A stretch of DNA of 33,159 nt, taken from the NCBI GenBank assembly GCA_937890825.1, contig CALADS010000091.1, forward strand, positions 1 through 33,159, written 5' to 3'. This stretch comes from an uncultured Bacteroides sp. Lineage in GTDB: Bacteria; Bacteroidota; Bacteroidia; Bacteroidales; Bacteroidaceae. Positions 7,245 through 15,088 of the stretch are shown piece by piece (position 1 is the first letter of the stretch; each line of letters starts with the position of its first letter). The notes beneath the pieces were generated by a model. That model searched no databases, was not told the origin of the DNA, and saw nothing but the letters and a program-made list of their open reading frames with translations. Made by a program: the position numbers and the translations under genes.

Positions 7245-8084
7245 ATGTCACCACGTCCTAGAAATATTCGAAAAGTAAAAAATATACCTTTGGCGTCGGG
7301 TTTTATGCCTATTGGCATTGACAAGTGCAAAGAAGTTGTTCGCTTGTACTACGAGGAATATGAGGCAATTTTTCTGTGTGATTATGAAATGAAGACACAG
7401 CAGGAAGCTTCGGAATCCATGGGAGTGTCACGCCCTACTTTAAGTCGGATTTACAGTAGCGCACGGAGAAAGATGGTACGGGCATTGGTTGAGGGTATTC
7501 CGCTTCAAATAGAAGGAGGGGTAGCCTATACAGATAGCGAATGGTTTTGTTGTGACAAGTGCGGATTCTTCTTCAATAACATAAATCCGGCACGGAGGTT
7601 TAGTGAGCAGGAGTGTCCGATATGTCATTCGGCTACCATTAGAACAAGTTGTATCAATTTAAATAAAGAAAGTATTATGATGAAAATTGCAGTCCCCACC
7701 AGAGATAATAAGGTGGACGATCATTTTGGTCATTGTGAGTATTATACTATTTATACGGTGAACCAAGAAAAGCAGATATTAAGCAGTGAAACAATTCCGT
7801 CGCCTCAAGGATGTGGATGTAAATCGGATATTGCTGTGCAACTGCAGGATATGGGTGTCAGTGTGATGTTGGCAGGCAATATGGGACAAGGTGCGCTCAA
7901 TGTATTGTCTAATCATAACATCAAAGTGGTAAGAGGTTGTTCGGGTGCTATTCTTGATGTGGCAACAGATTATCTGAATGGTAAGATTACTGATTCCGGG
8001 GTAAGCTGTGCTTCACATGAACATCATCATCAACATAACCACAAACATCAATGTCAACACCATCAGTGCCATAACGAAGAATAA
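7245..8084 (+). CDS. DUF134 DNA-binding / zinc-ribbon / NifX-like fusion protein
   Basis: This 279-residue protein has several parts. Residues 1-90 ('MSPRPRNIRKV') are a DUF134 (UPF0251) domain, with a sigma-70-region-4-like helix-turn-helix at about 48-75 ('TQQEASESMGVSRPTLSRIY'). C103/C106 and C124/C127 form a probable zinc ribbon. Residues 145-250 ('MKIAVPTRDNKVDDHFGHC') are a dinitrogenase FeMo-cofactor-type domain (PF02579, NifX/NifB C-terminus) that can bind metal clusters. The tail at 258-276 is rich in His and Cys. No other nitrogenase gene is nearby, so nitrogen fixation is not implied; a metal- or redox-responsive regulator is more likely (inference). The ATG at 7245 is preferred over an upstream TTG at 7206 because the promoter overlaps that segment. 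A strong terminator follows. Confidence 0.88.
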   Translation: MSPRPRNIRKVKNIPLASGFMPIGIDKCKEVVRLYYEEYEAIFLCDYEMKTQQEASESMGVSRPTLSRIYSSARRKMVRALVEGIPLQIEGGVAYTDSEWFCCDKCGFFFNNINPARRFSEQECPICHSATIRTSCINLNKESIMMKIAVPTRDNKVDDHFGHCEYYTIYTVNQEKQILSSETIPSPQGCGCKSDIAVQLQDMGVSVMLAGNMGQGALNVLSNHNIKVVRGCSGAILDVATDYLNGKITDSGVSCASHEHHHQHNHKHQCQHHQCHNEE

Positions 8085-8105
8085 AATAAGGTTGAATAAG
8101 GTTAT

Positions 8106-8156
8106 AAGCTCGTAGCTATGGATTGGATTATTCCAACATGGCTGCGAGCTTTTTGT
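8106..8156 (+). terminator. terminator after the DUF134/NifX gene
   Basis: An 11-bp stem, AAGCTCGTAGC (8106-8116) with GCTGCGAGCTT (8141-8151), including one G-T pair, is followed by TTTTTG. It starts 21 bp after the stop codon. Confidence 0.85.
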
Positions 8157-8259
8157 TTGTGTGTTTTTCTTAGATGCTGATTGACATTTGGTATGAAAGA
8201 GTCTATAGCTAAAAATGACATGTGAGTTTTTCTAGAGAATGACGAACTTCACTCTAAAC

Positions 8260-8299
8260 AAAGACAGCTCGCAATCTGAATAGAAAGCGAGCTGCCTTT
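8260..8299 (-). terminator. convergent, probably bidirectional terminator
   Basis: A 13-bp stem with one mismatch (8260-8272 with 8287-8299; core CAGCTCGC/GCGAGCTG) lies 28 bp past the stop of the minus-strand gene at 8328. T-rich sequence is present on both exits. It separates this gene from the convergent DUF134/NifX gene. Confidence 0.7.
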
Positions 8300-8327
8300 G
8301 AAATTTCAAATTGTTTGATGTCCAGAT

Positions 8328-9275
8328 TTACTTCGAAGAGAAAATAAGACCGTCACTAACATAGCATTCTCCCATGCCTTCATCTATCAGTACTTTTGTT
8401 TCACTGATGCTTATTTTATTACTGACAGCGTTATAAGTTAATACAGACTGATATGTATTACCATCTCGTCCACCAATATATTTCACTGTAGCCTTATTCC
8501 CATTGCCTTGCCATGAAATTATAGGACATTCATCAACTTGTATGCCAGCACCGTTGCCGTAACCTACCGAAATGATGCCGAAACATTTAATTTCATTTCC
8601 TTCTGCATCCATTCCAGTTATTGACTTCTCATAGAAATCAAGACTTAATTTTCCTTCTATATTATTCCCTTTCAAGAACCATTCACCCTTAAAAGGTTTG
8701 GAAACAGCTACTGGACGCTGAGGAATAGGTACATTGCGAAATTCAATAAAGCAATCTTGATACCCCTTCTGAGCATCATGAATTTGTGTTCTCAATTGGC
8801 AGAGACTCATGTTTGCACCTTTTTGGGGTAAATCAAAAAGTGCATAAGTAATTTTTACAGGTACACCTGGTTCAAAATCGAAGTTCCCATTACCCAATGA
8901 TGTGACACGATTACCTACAATACTGCGGCTAGCATATTCATTACCATCTGAATCAAATGTTTTCATTCTATCAAAATAATAAACATGAACGGGATGATTT
9001 CCCTTGTTGGTAATCACGAAGTCTATTCCACAGAAATCTTTCTGCCAACTTATTCCCTTATATTCTAAAGAAAACTGAGGGAGGTTGTTGACAACTTTAA
9101 TTCCATTAGCAATATCAGTGTTACTGACAGCAGAACCAGCATCCAATGCCTTATCGACTTTCTTCTCAACTTTCTGCAAGGCTTTTTCTAATTTTTTGAA
9201 GAATTGTGCATTAGCTGATTGTGGTACAAGAAAAAGGGATAATATGATTGCAATTATTGTGTTGATTGTCTTCAT
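8328..9275 (-). CDS. secreted protein of unknown function
   Basis: This 315-residue protein has a clear signal peptide ('MKTINTIIAIILSLFLVPQSANAQ', about 24 residues). It is followed by a short Lys/Glu amphipathic helix ('FFKKLEKALQKVEKKVDKAL'). The rest looks like beta-sandwich exported protein: 60-180 resembles a DUF-type immunoglobulin-like fold with 'VTNKGNHPVHVYYFD', and 190-315 resembles a lipocalin-like strand series beginning 'PFKGEWFLKGNNIEGKLSLDFYEKS'. I do not recognise a named family. It is the second gene of a two-gene minus-strand operon, starting 25 bp after the lipoprotein gene. An envelope or periplasmic role is inferred. Confidence 0.75.
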   Translation of the reverse strand: MKTINTIIAIILSLFLVPQSANAQFFKKLEKALQKVEKKVDKALDAGSAVSNTDIANGIKVVNNLPQFSLEYKGISWQKDFCGIDFVITNKGNHPVHVYYFDRMKTFDSDGNEYASRSIVGNRVTSLGNGNFDFEPGVPVKITYALFDLPQKGANMSLCQLRTQIHDAQKGYQDCFIEFRNVPIPQRPVAVSKPFKGEWFLKGNNIEGKLSLDFYEKSITGMDAEGNEIKCFGIISVGYGNGAGIQVDECPIISWQGNGNKATVKYIGGRDGNTYQSVLTYNAVSNKISISETKVLIDEGMGECYVSDGLIFSSK

Positions 9276-9300
9276 AATAATATCATTAAGGAAGTTTCCA

Positions 9301-9774
9301 TTACCTATCTGGTCCGACTTGGTCTATAAACCACTGACCATTCTTCTGCTCAAGCAGCACCTTCATATTATATTTAGAGGGGGAACTGGTATATCTTACT
9401 AATTTATTACTACTTCCCATATCTGAGACCGAAGAACGGGTATAGGTTGTTGATTTAAGTCTCTCACGCATTTTTTTGAGACCTCTGTCATTCTTCATTT
9501 GCTCTTCAATCGCAATGTCTTCGGTTAAACGCTTCTGACATCTATCTGTAGCGTATTGCAACAATTTTTCTCGTTCATTGATTCTGAAACATTCTACTGC
9601 GAAATCGGCCAGTTCTAGTGGAGTTTCTGATAATGATACGGCTGATTCTTCTTTTGGTGTCACGTTTTCTGTTTCCACCTCGTTAGTTGATGTGGCTGAT
9701 TTTGAACCTGATTTACCGCATGATACCAATAAGGTGCTCAATAGGCACACTCCTAAAAACTTTATTGTTTTCAT
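9301..9774 (-). CDS. lipoprotein with an NTF2-like (DUF4878-type) domain
   Basis: This is a 157-residue lipoprotein. The start at 9774 ('MKTIKFLGVCLLSTLLVSCGK') gives a proper signal peptide with lipobox L-V-S-C19; the frame extends upstream to 9903, but only through part of the leader hairpin. A Ser/Thr/Glu linker (20-50) precedes a helical segment with 'ADFAVECFRINEREKLLQYAT'. The protein ends in strands with 'VLLEQKNGQWFIDQV'. This order, and the closing 'G.W.I..V' strand, resemble DUF4878-like NTF2-fold lipoproteins. It is first in the operon with the secreted protein at 8328. Its leader is about 255 nt long and contains a large nested hairpin. Confidence 0.75.
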   Translation of the reverse strand: MKTIKFLGVCLLSTLLVSCGKSGSKSATSTNEVETENVTPKEESAVSLSETPLELADFAVECFRINEREKLLQYATDRCQKRLTEDIAIEEQMKNDRGLKKMRERLKSTTYTRSSVSDMGSSNKLVRYTSSPSKYNMKVLLEQKNGQWFIDQVGPDR

Positions 9775-9849
9775 AATTATAAGGCTGTCATCCAGCTCCA
9801 TAATGACCTCTAATTGAACGACGAAGCGTGGAACTGCAATGCCACGTTC

Positions 9850-9971
9850 TAGTTTGAAGGTCCTGAGAAAACCTGAGATACAGATGTAACAATAGCAGCC
9901 CACGCTATGGCGTGAGAACCACTATGCTATCCTTGTATCTCGTTTTGAAAGTTTCTCAGGTTTTCAAACTA
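9850..9971 (-). promoter_or_regulatory. long nested hairpin in the operon leader
   Basis: Five helices nest in order around one axis. TAGTTTGAA (9850-9858) pairs with 9963-9971; CCTGAGAAA (9862-9870) with 9952-9960; GAGATACA (9875-9882) with 9934-9941; ATAGCA (9892-9897) with 9925-9930; and CACGC (9901-9905) with GCGTG (9910-9914). That is 37 base pairs interrupted by small internal loops. It lies between the promoter at 10043 and the lipoprotein start at 9774, so it would be transcribed as a leader. A cis-regulatory RNA, or a MITE-like inverted-repeat insertion, are the two readings. I see no convincing target-site duplication. Confidence 0.6.
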
Positions 9972-10035
9972 CAAGATGAGCATAACGCTTCTTTAAATCT
10001 AAAATGTCTTGGAAAGAGTTGCCTCAATCCAATTG

Positions 10036-10064
10036 CAAAGATACGTATTTTCATTTGAATACAA
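10036..10064 (-). promoter_or_regulatory. promoter of the lipoprotein/secreted-protein operon
   Basis: On the minus strand TATCTTTG (10043-10036) is preceded by TTG (10064-10062) at 18 nt. Transcription would start near 10030 and give a leader of about 255 nt before the lipoprotein ATG. Confidence 0.6.
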
Positions 10065-10142
10065 CCATTTTAACAGCAAAATCAGTGTTTTGTTGTCGTA
10101 ACAAATGAGCAATACGTCAGGAATTCATACAATATCCAATAG

Positions 10143-10313
10143 TTACTCTTCGTTTTCCCAGCAATCATTAGTAAATTCACGTTCTGCCGAGAACTGTTCT
10201 TCAGCTCCCGATGGGTCATAATGGTTGTCAACATTTGGACTGCCTACCATAAACGATTGGTCAGAACTCAGATGAATGATTTGAACTTTAGGAACTGTAT
10301 AAGATTGTTTCAT
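10143..10313 (-). CDS. short acidic peptide, paralogue of the one at 14885
   Basis: This 56-residue peptide starts 'MKQSYTVPKVQIIHL' and ends in an acidic, Trp-containing tail ('FTNDCWENEE'). It shares the pattern MK-x-Y-x-x-P-x3-5-I-x-L, a mid-region Met and a 'W-[ED]..EE' end with the peptide at 14885-15049. The start at 10313 is preferred because the upstream frame extension to 10397 is Cys/Phe-rich and lacks the family N-terminus. It lies 136 bp after the metalloprotease gene on the same strand with no visible promoter of its own, so co-transcription is likely. Short unnamed proteins of this style are common in Prevotella and Bacteroides. A precursor peptide is possible but unproven. Confidence 0.65.
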   Translation of the reverse strand: MKQSYTVPKVQIIHLSSDQSFMVGSPNVDNHYDPSGAEEQFSAEREFTNDCWENEE

Positions 10314-10449
10314 GAATAGAATATTTGAGATGAATTTATATACGGTAAAGCATTTAAAAATATTGAAGGATTGGCACTGATAGAGGGGATGAGCCACCCT
10401 TCAAGTACCAACCTTCAACAAATTGCTTTCAAGTTTATTTGTCAATTAG

Positions 10450-13400
10450 CTATCGTACAACGACTTTCTTACCATTGATGATATACACACCAGCAGGAAG
10501 GTTTTTCAATGCCTTATCACTTAATTTGATGCCAGTCAGGGTGTAAGTACCATTTTTTACAGCATTCGGATAATCTGTTTCTAAAGACTGAATGTCCGTA
10601 GTGGGATGGCTGGGAAGAAGAAAACCTTGAATCTTTACAGCTTGCGCTACCGGTAAGGCCAAATAAGCCTTGCCAGCCTTATTGATAAATGCGGCTCCTC
10701 CAGGTGCGCCCCAATAGAAACCCAACTGACGATTGTGAAGAACATTGTCCGTAGCATAATAGAGCTTGTAGAAATAACATTCCGTCTCGTCCGGTGCGCT
10801 GGTCATCTGATCGGTTGTTGAACCGCGAAGCAGATTATGCGCTTTAGATACTGTTGCAGTCAGAGATGCTTGACGAGGTGCAAAGAGTGTATATTCACGT
10901 TGGTTTCCTTTAACTATCAAAGGTGTATGAGCCGGTACTACAGAACCGCCTTGATAAGCAGATTGCAGTACAAGTTCTCCAGTTGCAGCATCGGCTTCAC
11001 TTACGAAATAAGAAGTGACGTCTTTAGGTAATTCATAGGATACATCTGTATAGATTGTTCCATACCCTTCTTGAGTTCCTATCCGAAGTGTACCGACCGT
11101 TTCACGGTTTTTTGCTGCTACTAAACGAATGTCATCAGGTAATCTTTGTGGTTGTCCTTGTGCATCACTCGTATAAAGTGTCCAGCGGAATGTGCACTGA
11201 GTATCCGGATACTGGTTGAGTGAAATGAACTTTCCATCAGTGAGTATAGATACTTTATCTGAAGCAATGGATTGCGCACTTTTCTCGATATAACAGCCTT
11301 GGAGATGGTAGGTCTGATTACCGACAGTAAACTCTGCATCCTGCTCGACGGTGGAACGAAAGGTTCTATCTGTTACAGCTATGGTTATTTCTCCCGGGGT
11401 GAGGGCACGTACAAGATAAGGTTGATTAGGTTGAAGTTGACCGGCATGGATTTTACGGTAAACCACTTCAAGCCGTTCCCCAGCTCTTTGAACTGTTGTA
11501 GGTACTTGACGTACTTCCTCAATACGGGCTACTTCCCAGTGATCTTTCCAGTCTGCATAAGACAAGGCGAAGGGCAGATAAAGAGGTTGCCACTCCGTAG
11601 TAGTGAAATGACGACGGTAATCAAGTGCAGTCAGACAGTGGTCATCTGCAGCATAAACGTCTTTCCAATGATCTTCGACCCTAAGAGCCGTACCGGTAGC
11701 AGGTAATACATTGTCTGGTTGGGATTGGCCAGGGACTACGGCCTCTATGAATGGAACGGGAATGAATTGGAAATCGCTTGAAACCATCCCGTCCCTATTC
11801 GTGCGGTACGCTTGGGGATTCGATGCATAATCGGTAAAATAGTTGTAGTTCCCATCTTTATTCATCAGTGCGGCACTGTAACCGTTATGTTCTACCAAGG
11901 TAAAGGCTCCCCAAGTATAGCCTCGGTCAATCCGGATGCTGTCCACAGAACGGTTGATGAAACCAAGGTGAAGCGTTTTTTGTGGAGTGGAGAAAACATA
12001 TTGGCCATTTTGATGAGTACATCGCCATACGGTAGCATCAGCCTCATTATCCACAAAATGCACATCCGCATCTACTTTTCCTTGTTCGTCGGTGTCTTGT
12101 CGGTTGTAGCGGTAGATATATCGTCCGAACAAGTCATTGAAACTGCGGAGTTTGTAATAATGACGTTCACGAGGAAGTCCTATCTGGTTGTCTTGAAGCT
12201 GATCCAAAGCAGCACCGGCTTCTTTTAGAGCAGCTGTACTCCGAAGGTCAACGTCATGACGAATTGAACCATCCTGATTATAGACTGCCTCGTAAGCTTG
12301 TGTGAATGCTGTGGTTTGAGGGAGTCCGGTAAGTGGATATCCCAGTTGCCCGAGGTGATGGTAAAGGTCGGATGACCACCTCTTCATATCCATAGCTTCG
12401 CTGTGAGCCTGTGCCAGCAAATGAGCATCGGGACGCTGAACGTGTATCACCTGCTGATAAGTGGACGTCGTCCCGTTCAGAGTAGCCTTCCATAAGCGGA
12501 CAATGCAACAGCCCTCACGTCGCTCTTCGGGACTTACCTGTTGGTTCAGGTGGGATTGAGTACGGTGTCGTGCGGTAAGTTTTGTAGCAACGGGTACTTC
12601 GCTTTCATCAGTCACCGTAAGGAATGGTTCGGGTGCATGGTCGAAAAGAATATAGGGTTTTGTTGGATCCAGTTCGACTCCACCGTCACTTACCATTTCT
12701 GTATTTTGCATACGGACGGGCTGCTCATGTGTAAGTGCAAAGGCTGCTTCTCCCTTTACTTCAACTTTGATAACTCCTCCATAGGGTTGAACCTTTAAGT
12801 CGCTATACGGTGCCTTGCCGATTTTCATATAGGGCCAAAAACCACTCCAAGAACCATTGTTAGGCAGGTCATCGGCAAGTACATAGGGGAACGTTGTCCC
12901 GAAGTCCGGTGACAAGAGAATACGTACTTTACTATCTTTGCCGTAAAGTTCGGTACAAGGATTCCAGGTTAAATGAATGGCCTTGCCGCATTGGCTGGCA
13001 GCCCGTGAGGTGCTGGAAGTAATTTTGAATGGTGTACCTTCAACGATGGTAAGTTGGGTGGTAACCATGTCGTATGCTGCTGTATCAACAGCTGCGAGTG
13101 CGAAGGTGTAACGCCCTGGTTTGAAATTGTCAGAACCATTGATGGGTTCAATCTGAGTTGCTCCTGCATCCGGCTGTTCGTAATAGGGTCGAAACATCAC
13201 GCAATTCTCTACATGGGCTTTATAAGCGGGCTGCATTTCATTGGTAGGCATGTTACCTTTGCTTCGATCATAGTTGCTGGCTGCAAACTGAAATTGAGCG
13301 GCTTCGGAATTCTCAAGTGGCAGATAAAACTGAAAGCGGGTGCCTCTAGTCACGACATATTCACGACGAATCTGTGTGCGATCCAATTCAGGTGTAACAC

Positions 13401-14280
13401 CAGGTGTCGGTACAACATAGGGAGGATTGCTGTTGCTGACCGTATAATCGGAAGTCTTATACATGCGGTCGGGATTGCGTTCTGCATCAAGATAGTAACT
13501 TTGATTTTGCAGATAAGAGCGCATGGATACTGCCGATGGGATGCTAAAGAAATCGGCTGGAGAACCGTAACTCATAATGCTTCGTCCTCCTCCGGGTTCG
13601 GTATAAAGACCATCATATCGTTCATGAGTATGTTCGGCACCAAAAAGGTGTCCTATTTCATGTGCGATGGTTTTAACAGACAATTGAGCAAAAGCGTTTC
13701 CCTTGCTAGTGGGCAAATATACGCCTGCAAGAAATGCTTGACCGGACATGGAACCCTTGGGGTATCGGATAAGTATGCCGGTATCATAGTTCTCAGTGCC
13801 GATGAGATTGTTGATAATCTCGGTGCCATACCATACATCAAAATAGGTTTCAGAACTAAGTCCTTCTTTTTGAGGCCAAGAACTGAGCAGCAGTCGGTTA
13901 TCTCTTACTAGCACAAACCTTACACCGATGTCGCGACGGTAGAAAGTATTAAGCGAAGCTTCAAGTTTGTCAAGCCATTGCGAAACTTTTACGGTATCGC
14001 CTTGAAAATAATTGTTGAAATAATCGGGACTGATACAGACTGCCAAACGATAAACATATTCATGCTCATTCTTAAACTTGAAATCTCCCAAATTAGGATC
14101 ACAAGATGGGAACCCTAATACATGACTTGATGATTTTTGTAGAAATTTGTCTGGGGTGTACCCCGGAGGGTAAATGACGCTGCACTGATTGCTGGCTGTG
14201 TCCGCTGTATGCGAAATCGCTTGTGCCGCAGCTGTCATCGAAACAGTGCAGAGGACTGTTGACAGGAAAAGGTGTTTCAT
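10450..14280 (-). CDS. large secreted metzincin-type zinc metalloprotease
   Basis: This 1276-residue protein starts with a signal peptide ('MKHLFLSTVLCTVSMTAAAQ'). The protease domain, about 70-260, contains the full metzincin zinc site 'HEIGHLFGAEH' (H207, E208, H211, H217) and the Met-turn 'SIMSY' (M236), as in reprolysin-like peptidases. Beta-rich modules of unclear family follow (about 320-640 and 700-1200), which may bind matrix or substrate. The C-terminus 'LPAGVYIINGKKVVVR' is the tail common in Prevotella secreted proteins and resembles a type IX secretion sorting signal. It has its own promoter at 14447-14478. The active site looks complete. Substrate is unknown; host protein or mucin degradation is a reasonable guess. 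Confidence 0.88.
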   Translation of the reverse strand: MKHLFLSTVLCTVSMTAAAQAISHTADTASNQCSVIYPPGYTPDKFLQKSSSHVLGFPSCDPNLGDFKFKNEHEYVYRLAVCISPDYFNNYFQGDTVKVSQWLDKLEASLNTFYRRDIGVRFVLVRDNRLLLSSWPQKEGLSSETYFDVWYGTEIINNLIGTENYDTGILIRYPKGSMSGQAFLAGVYLPTSKGNAFAQLSVKTIAHEIGHLFGAEHTHERYDGLYTEPGGGRSIMSYGSPADFFSIPSAVSMRSYLQNQSYYLDAERNPDRMYKTSDYTVSNSNPPYVVPTPGVTPELDRTQIRREYVVTRGTRFQFYLPLENSEAAQFQFAASNYDRSKGNMPTNEMQPAYKAHVENCVMFRPYYEQPDAGATQIEPINGSDNFKPGRYTFALAAVDTAAYDMVTTQLTIVEGTPFKITSSTSRAASQCGKAIHLTWNPCTELYGKDSKVRILLSPDFGTTFPYVLADDLPNNGSWSGFWPYMKIGKAPYSDLKVQPYGGVIKVEVKGEAAFALTHEQPVRMQNTEMVSDGGVELDPTKPYILFDHAPEPFLTVTDESEVPVATKLTARHRTQSHLNQQVSPEERREGCCIVRLWKATLNGTTSTYQQVIHVQRPDAHLLAQAHSEAMDMKRWSSDLYHHLGQLGYPLTGLPQTTAFTQAYEAVYNQDGSIRHDVDLRSTAALKEAGAALDQLQDNQIGLPRERHYYKLRSFNDLFGRYIYRYNRQDTDEQGKVDADVHFVDNEADATVWRCTHQNGQYVFSTPQKTLHLGFINRSVDSIRIDRGYTWGAFTLVEHNGYSAALMNKDGNYNYFTDYASNPQAYRTNRDGMVSSDFQFIPVPFIEAVVPGQSQPDNVLPATGTALRVEDHWKDVYAADDHCLTALDYRRHFTTTEWQPLYLPFALSYADWKDHWEVARIEEVRQVPTTVQRAGERLEVVYRKIHAGQLQPNQPYLVRALTPGEITIAVTDRTFRSTVEQDAEFTVGNQTYHLQGCYIEKSAQSIASDKVSILTDGKFISLNQYPDTQCTFRWTLYTSDAQGQPQRLPDDIRLVAAKNRETVGTLRIGTQEGYGTIYTDVSYELPKDVTSYFVSEADAATGELVLQSAYQGGSVVPAHTPLIVKGNQREYTLFAPRQASLTATVSKAHNLLRGSTTDQMTSAPDETECYFYKLYYATDNVLHNRQLGFYWGAPGGAAFINKAGKAYLALPVAQAVKIQGFLLPSHPTTDIQSLETDYPNAVKNGTYTLTGIKLSDKALKNLPAGVYIINGKKVVVR

Positions 14281-14446
14281 AATTTATGATTCTTAGAGAA
14301 TAGTATGGGTTAGCCGTCTTAAGACTCTGATATTGAAATGCTTTTTATGCAATACGATGATGAGAATGATTGTATTAGGGGAATCTTAGAAACCAGCTAT
14401 CGCTGATAAGCTGATTTACAACAGGAAAAACACGGATTTTCGTGAG

Positions 14447-14478
14447 CAAAAATAAACAAATTTGTTGGCTTAGCCAAA
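14447..14478 (-). promoter_or_regulatory. promoter of the metalloprotease gene
   Basis: On the minus strand TTTG (14478-14475) and TATTTTTG (14454-14447) are 20 nt apart, a full consensus match. The start near 14440 gives a leader of about 160 nt. Confidence 0.75.
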
Positions 14479-14803
14479 GTTTCATGACCCTATCCAGAAG
14501 ATAAAATGAAGATGCATTGCTTACGGCATACCTAACCTATAGTTTATGCGAAGTTCATATACTGCTTTACAAAAAAAGAAAAGCCTTGCTTGCCATAACA
14601 TGATGGCAAACAAGACTACTTCCCATTATGAAGAGCGACTTCTGGTTGAAGTCTTGAAGCTCCAGATTTTTTTGGATTTACACGAGAACGAAGAGGTATG
14701 GTCAACTCCATTTTTACCTTCTATAAGGAGTCTATCAGGATTAAATACCCAACAATGCCTAAATGGTAATCAGTCCCGATGAGCAAGGTAATTACAGGTT
14801 GAA
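14479..14803. other. intergenic region, possible gene remnant
   Basis: The only notable content is a minus-strand frame of 31 codons (14711-14616, ending 'ASRLQPEVALHNGK') that runs straight into the terminator at 14572-14620, and plus-strand short frames of no convincing quality. The stop codon and terminator arrangement suggests the 3' end of a decayed gene. I cannot assign it. Confidence 0.3.
14572..14620 (-). terminator. second minus-strand terminator
   Basis: A 15-bp imperfect stem (AGTCTTGTTTGCCAT read leftward from 14618, with ATGGCAAGCAAGGCT ending near 14582) is followed by TTTCTTTTTTT. Nothing clear lies upstream of it except a 31-codon minus-strand frame (14711-14616), which may be the 3' remnant of a lost gene together with its terminator. 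Confidence 0.6.
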
Positions 14804-14862
14804 TAAAAAAGTAGTGCCTCCTCCTTGAAGAAATGAACGATATGTAAAGGAGTGACACTACT
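14804..14862 (-). terminator. terminator of the 17254-14885 operon
   Basis: AGTAGTG read leftward from 14862 pairs with CACTACT (complement of 14810-14816). A second short helix (ACTCCTT/AAGGAGG) lies inside, and the structure is followed by six Ts (14810-14805). It begins 23 bp after the stop codon of the small peptide gene. Confidence 0.75.
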
Positions 14863-14884
14863 TCGCAGTATATAATACTGAGGA

Positions 14885-15049
14885 TTACTCTTCTTCTACA
14901 CCCCAATTTTCACTGTCCCAGGAATCCAAGCCTTCAGACCAGGCTTCGTTGGTTTGCTTGTCGGGGTTAATTTCATACTTGCTGGCAGCAAGCATACTTT
15001 CTGCATTGAGTTCTATCGTGCAGGTTTGTGGTTTTATGTATTTCTTCAT
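14885..15049 (-). CDS. short acidic peptide, paralogue of the one at 10143
   Basis: This 54-residue peptide was found by reading the minus strand between 15049 and 14885. It begins 'MKKYIKPQTCTIELNAESML' and ends in a Trp- and acid-rich tail ('SEGLDSWDSENWGVEEE'). The N-terminal pattern MK..Y..P....I.L.[AS]E/D and the acidic Trp tail match the peptide at 10143-10313. It starts 39 bp after the stop of the secreted protein at 15089 and is followed at once by a terminator, so it is the last gene of that operon. The 'MLAAS' segment in mid-peptide could be a processing site, but no processing or modification enzyme gene is adjacent. Confidence 0.75.
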   Translation of the reverse strand: MKKYIKPQTCTIELNAESMLAASKYEINPDKQTNEAWSEGLDSWDSENWGVEEE

Positions 15050-15088
15050 GTTGAATTGTTGTTTTGATAATGAGTGGAATGGATAGGA

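Noticed and set aside
7245..8084. A nitrogen-fixation gene
   Set aside because: The NifX-like domain is shared by many non-fixing anaerobes, and no nif genes are in the window.
11272..13911. Long plus-strand frames (144, 138 and 285 codons) opposite the metalloprotease
   Set aside because: They are antisense shadows of a gene with signal peptide, zinc site and promoter. Their Cys/Phe/Ser-rich composition is typical of reverse-frame artefacts.
14616..14711. 31-codon minus-strand gene before a terminator
   Set aside because: It is too short to support, with no promoter. It was recorded only as a possible remnant.
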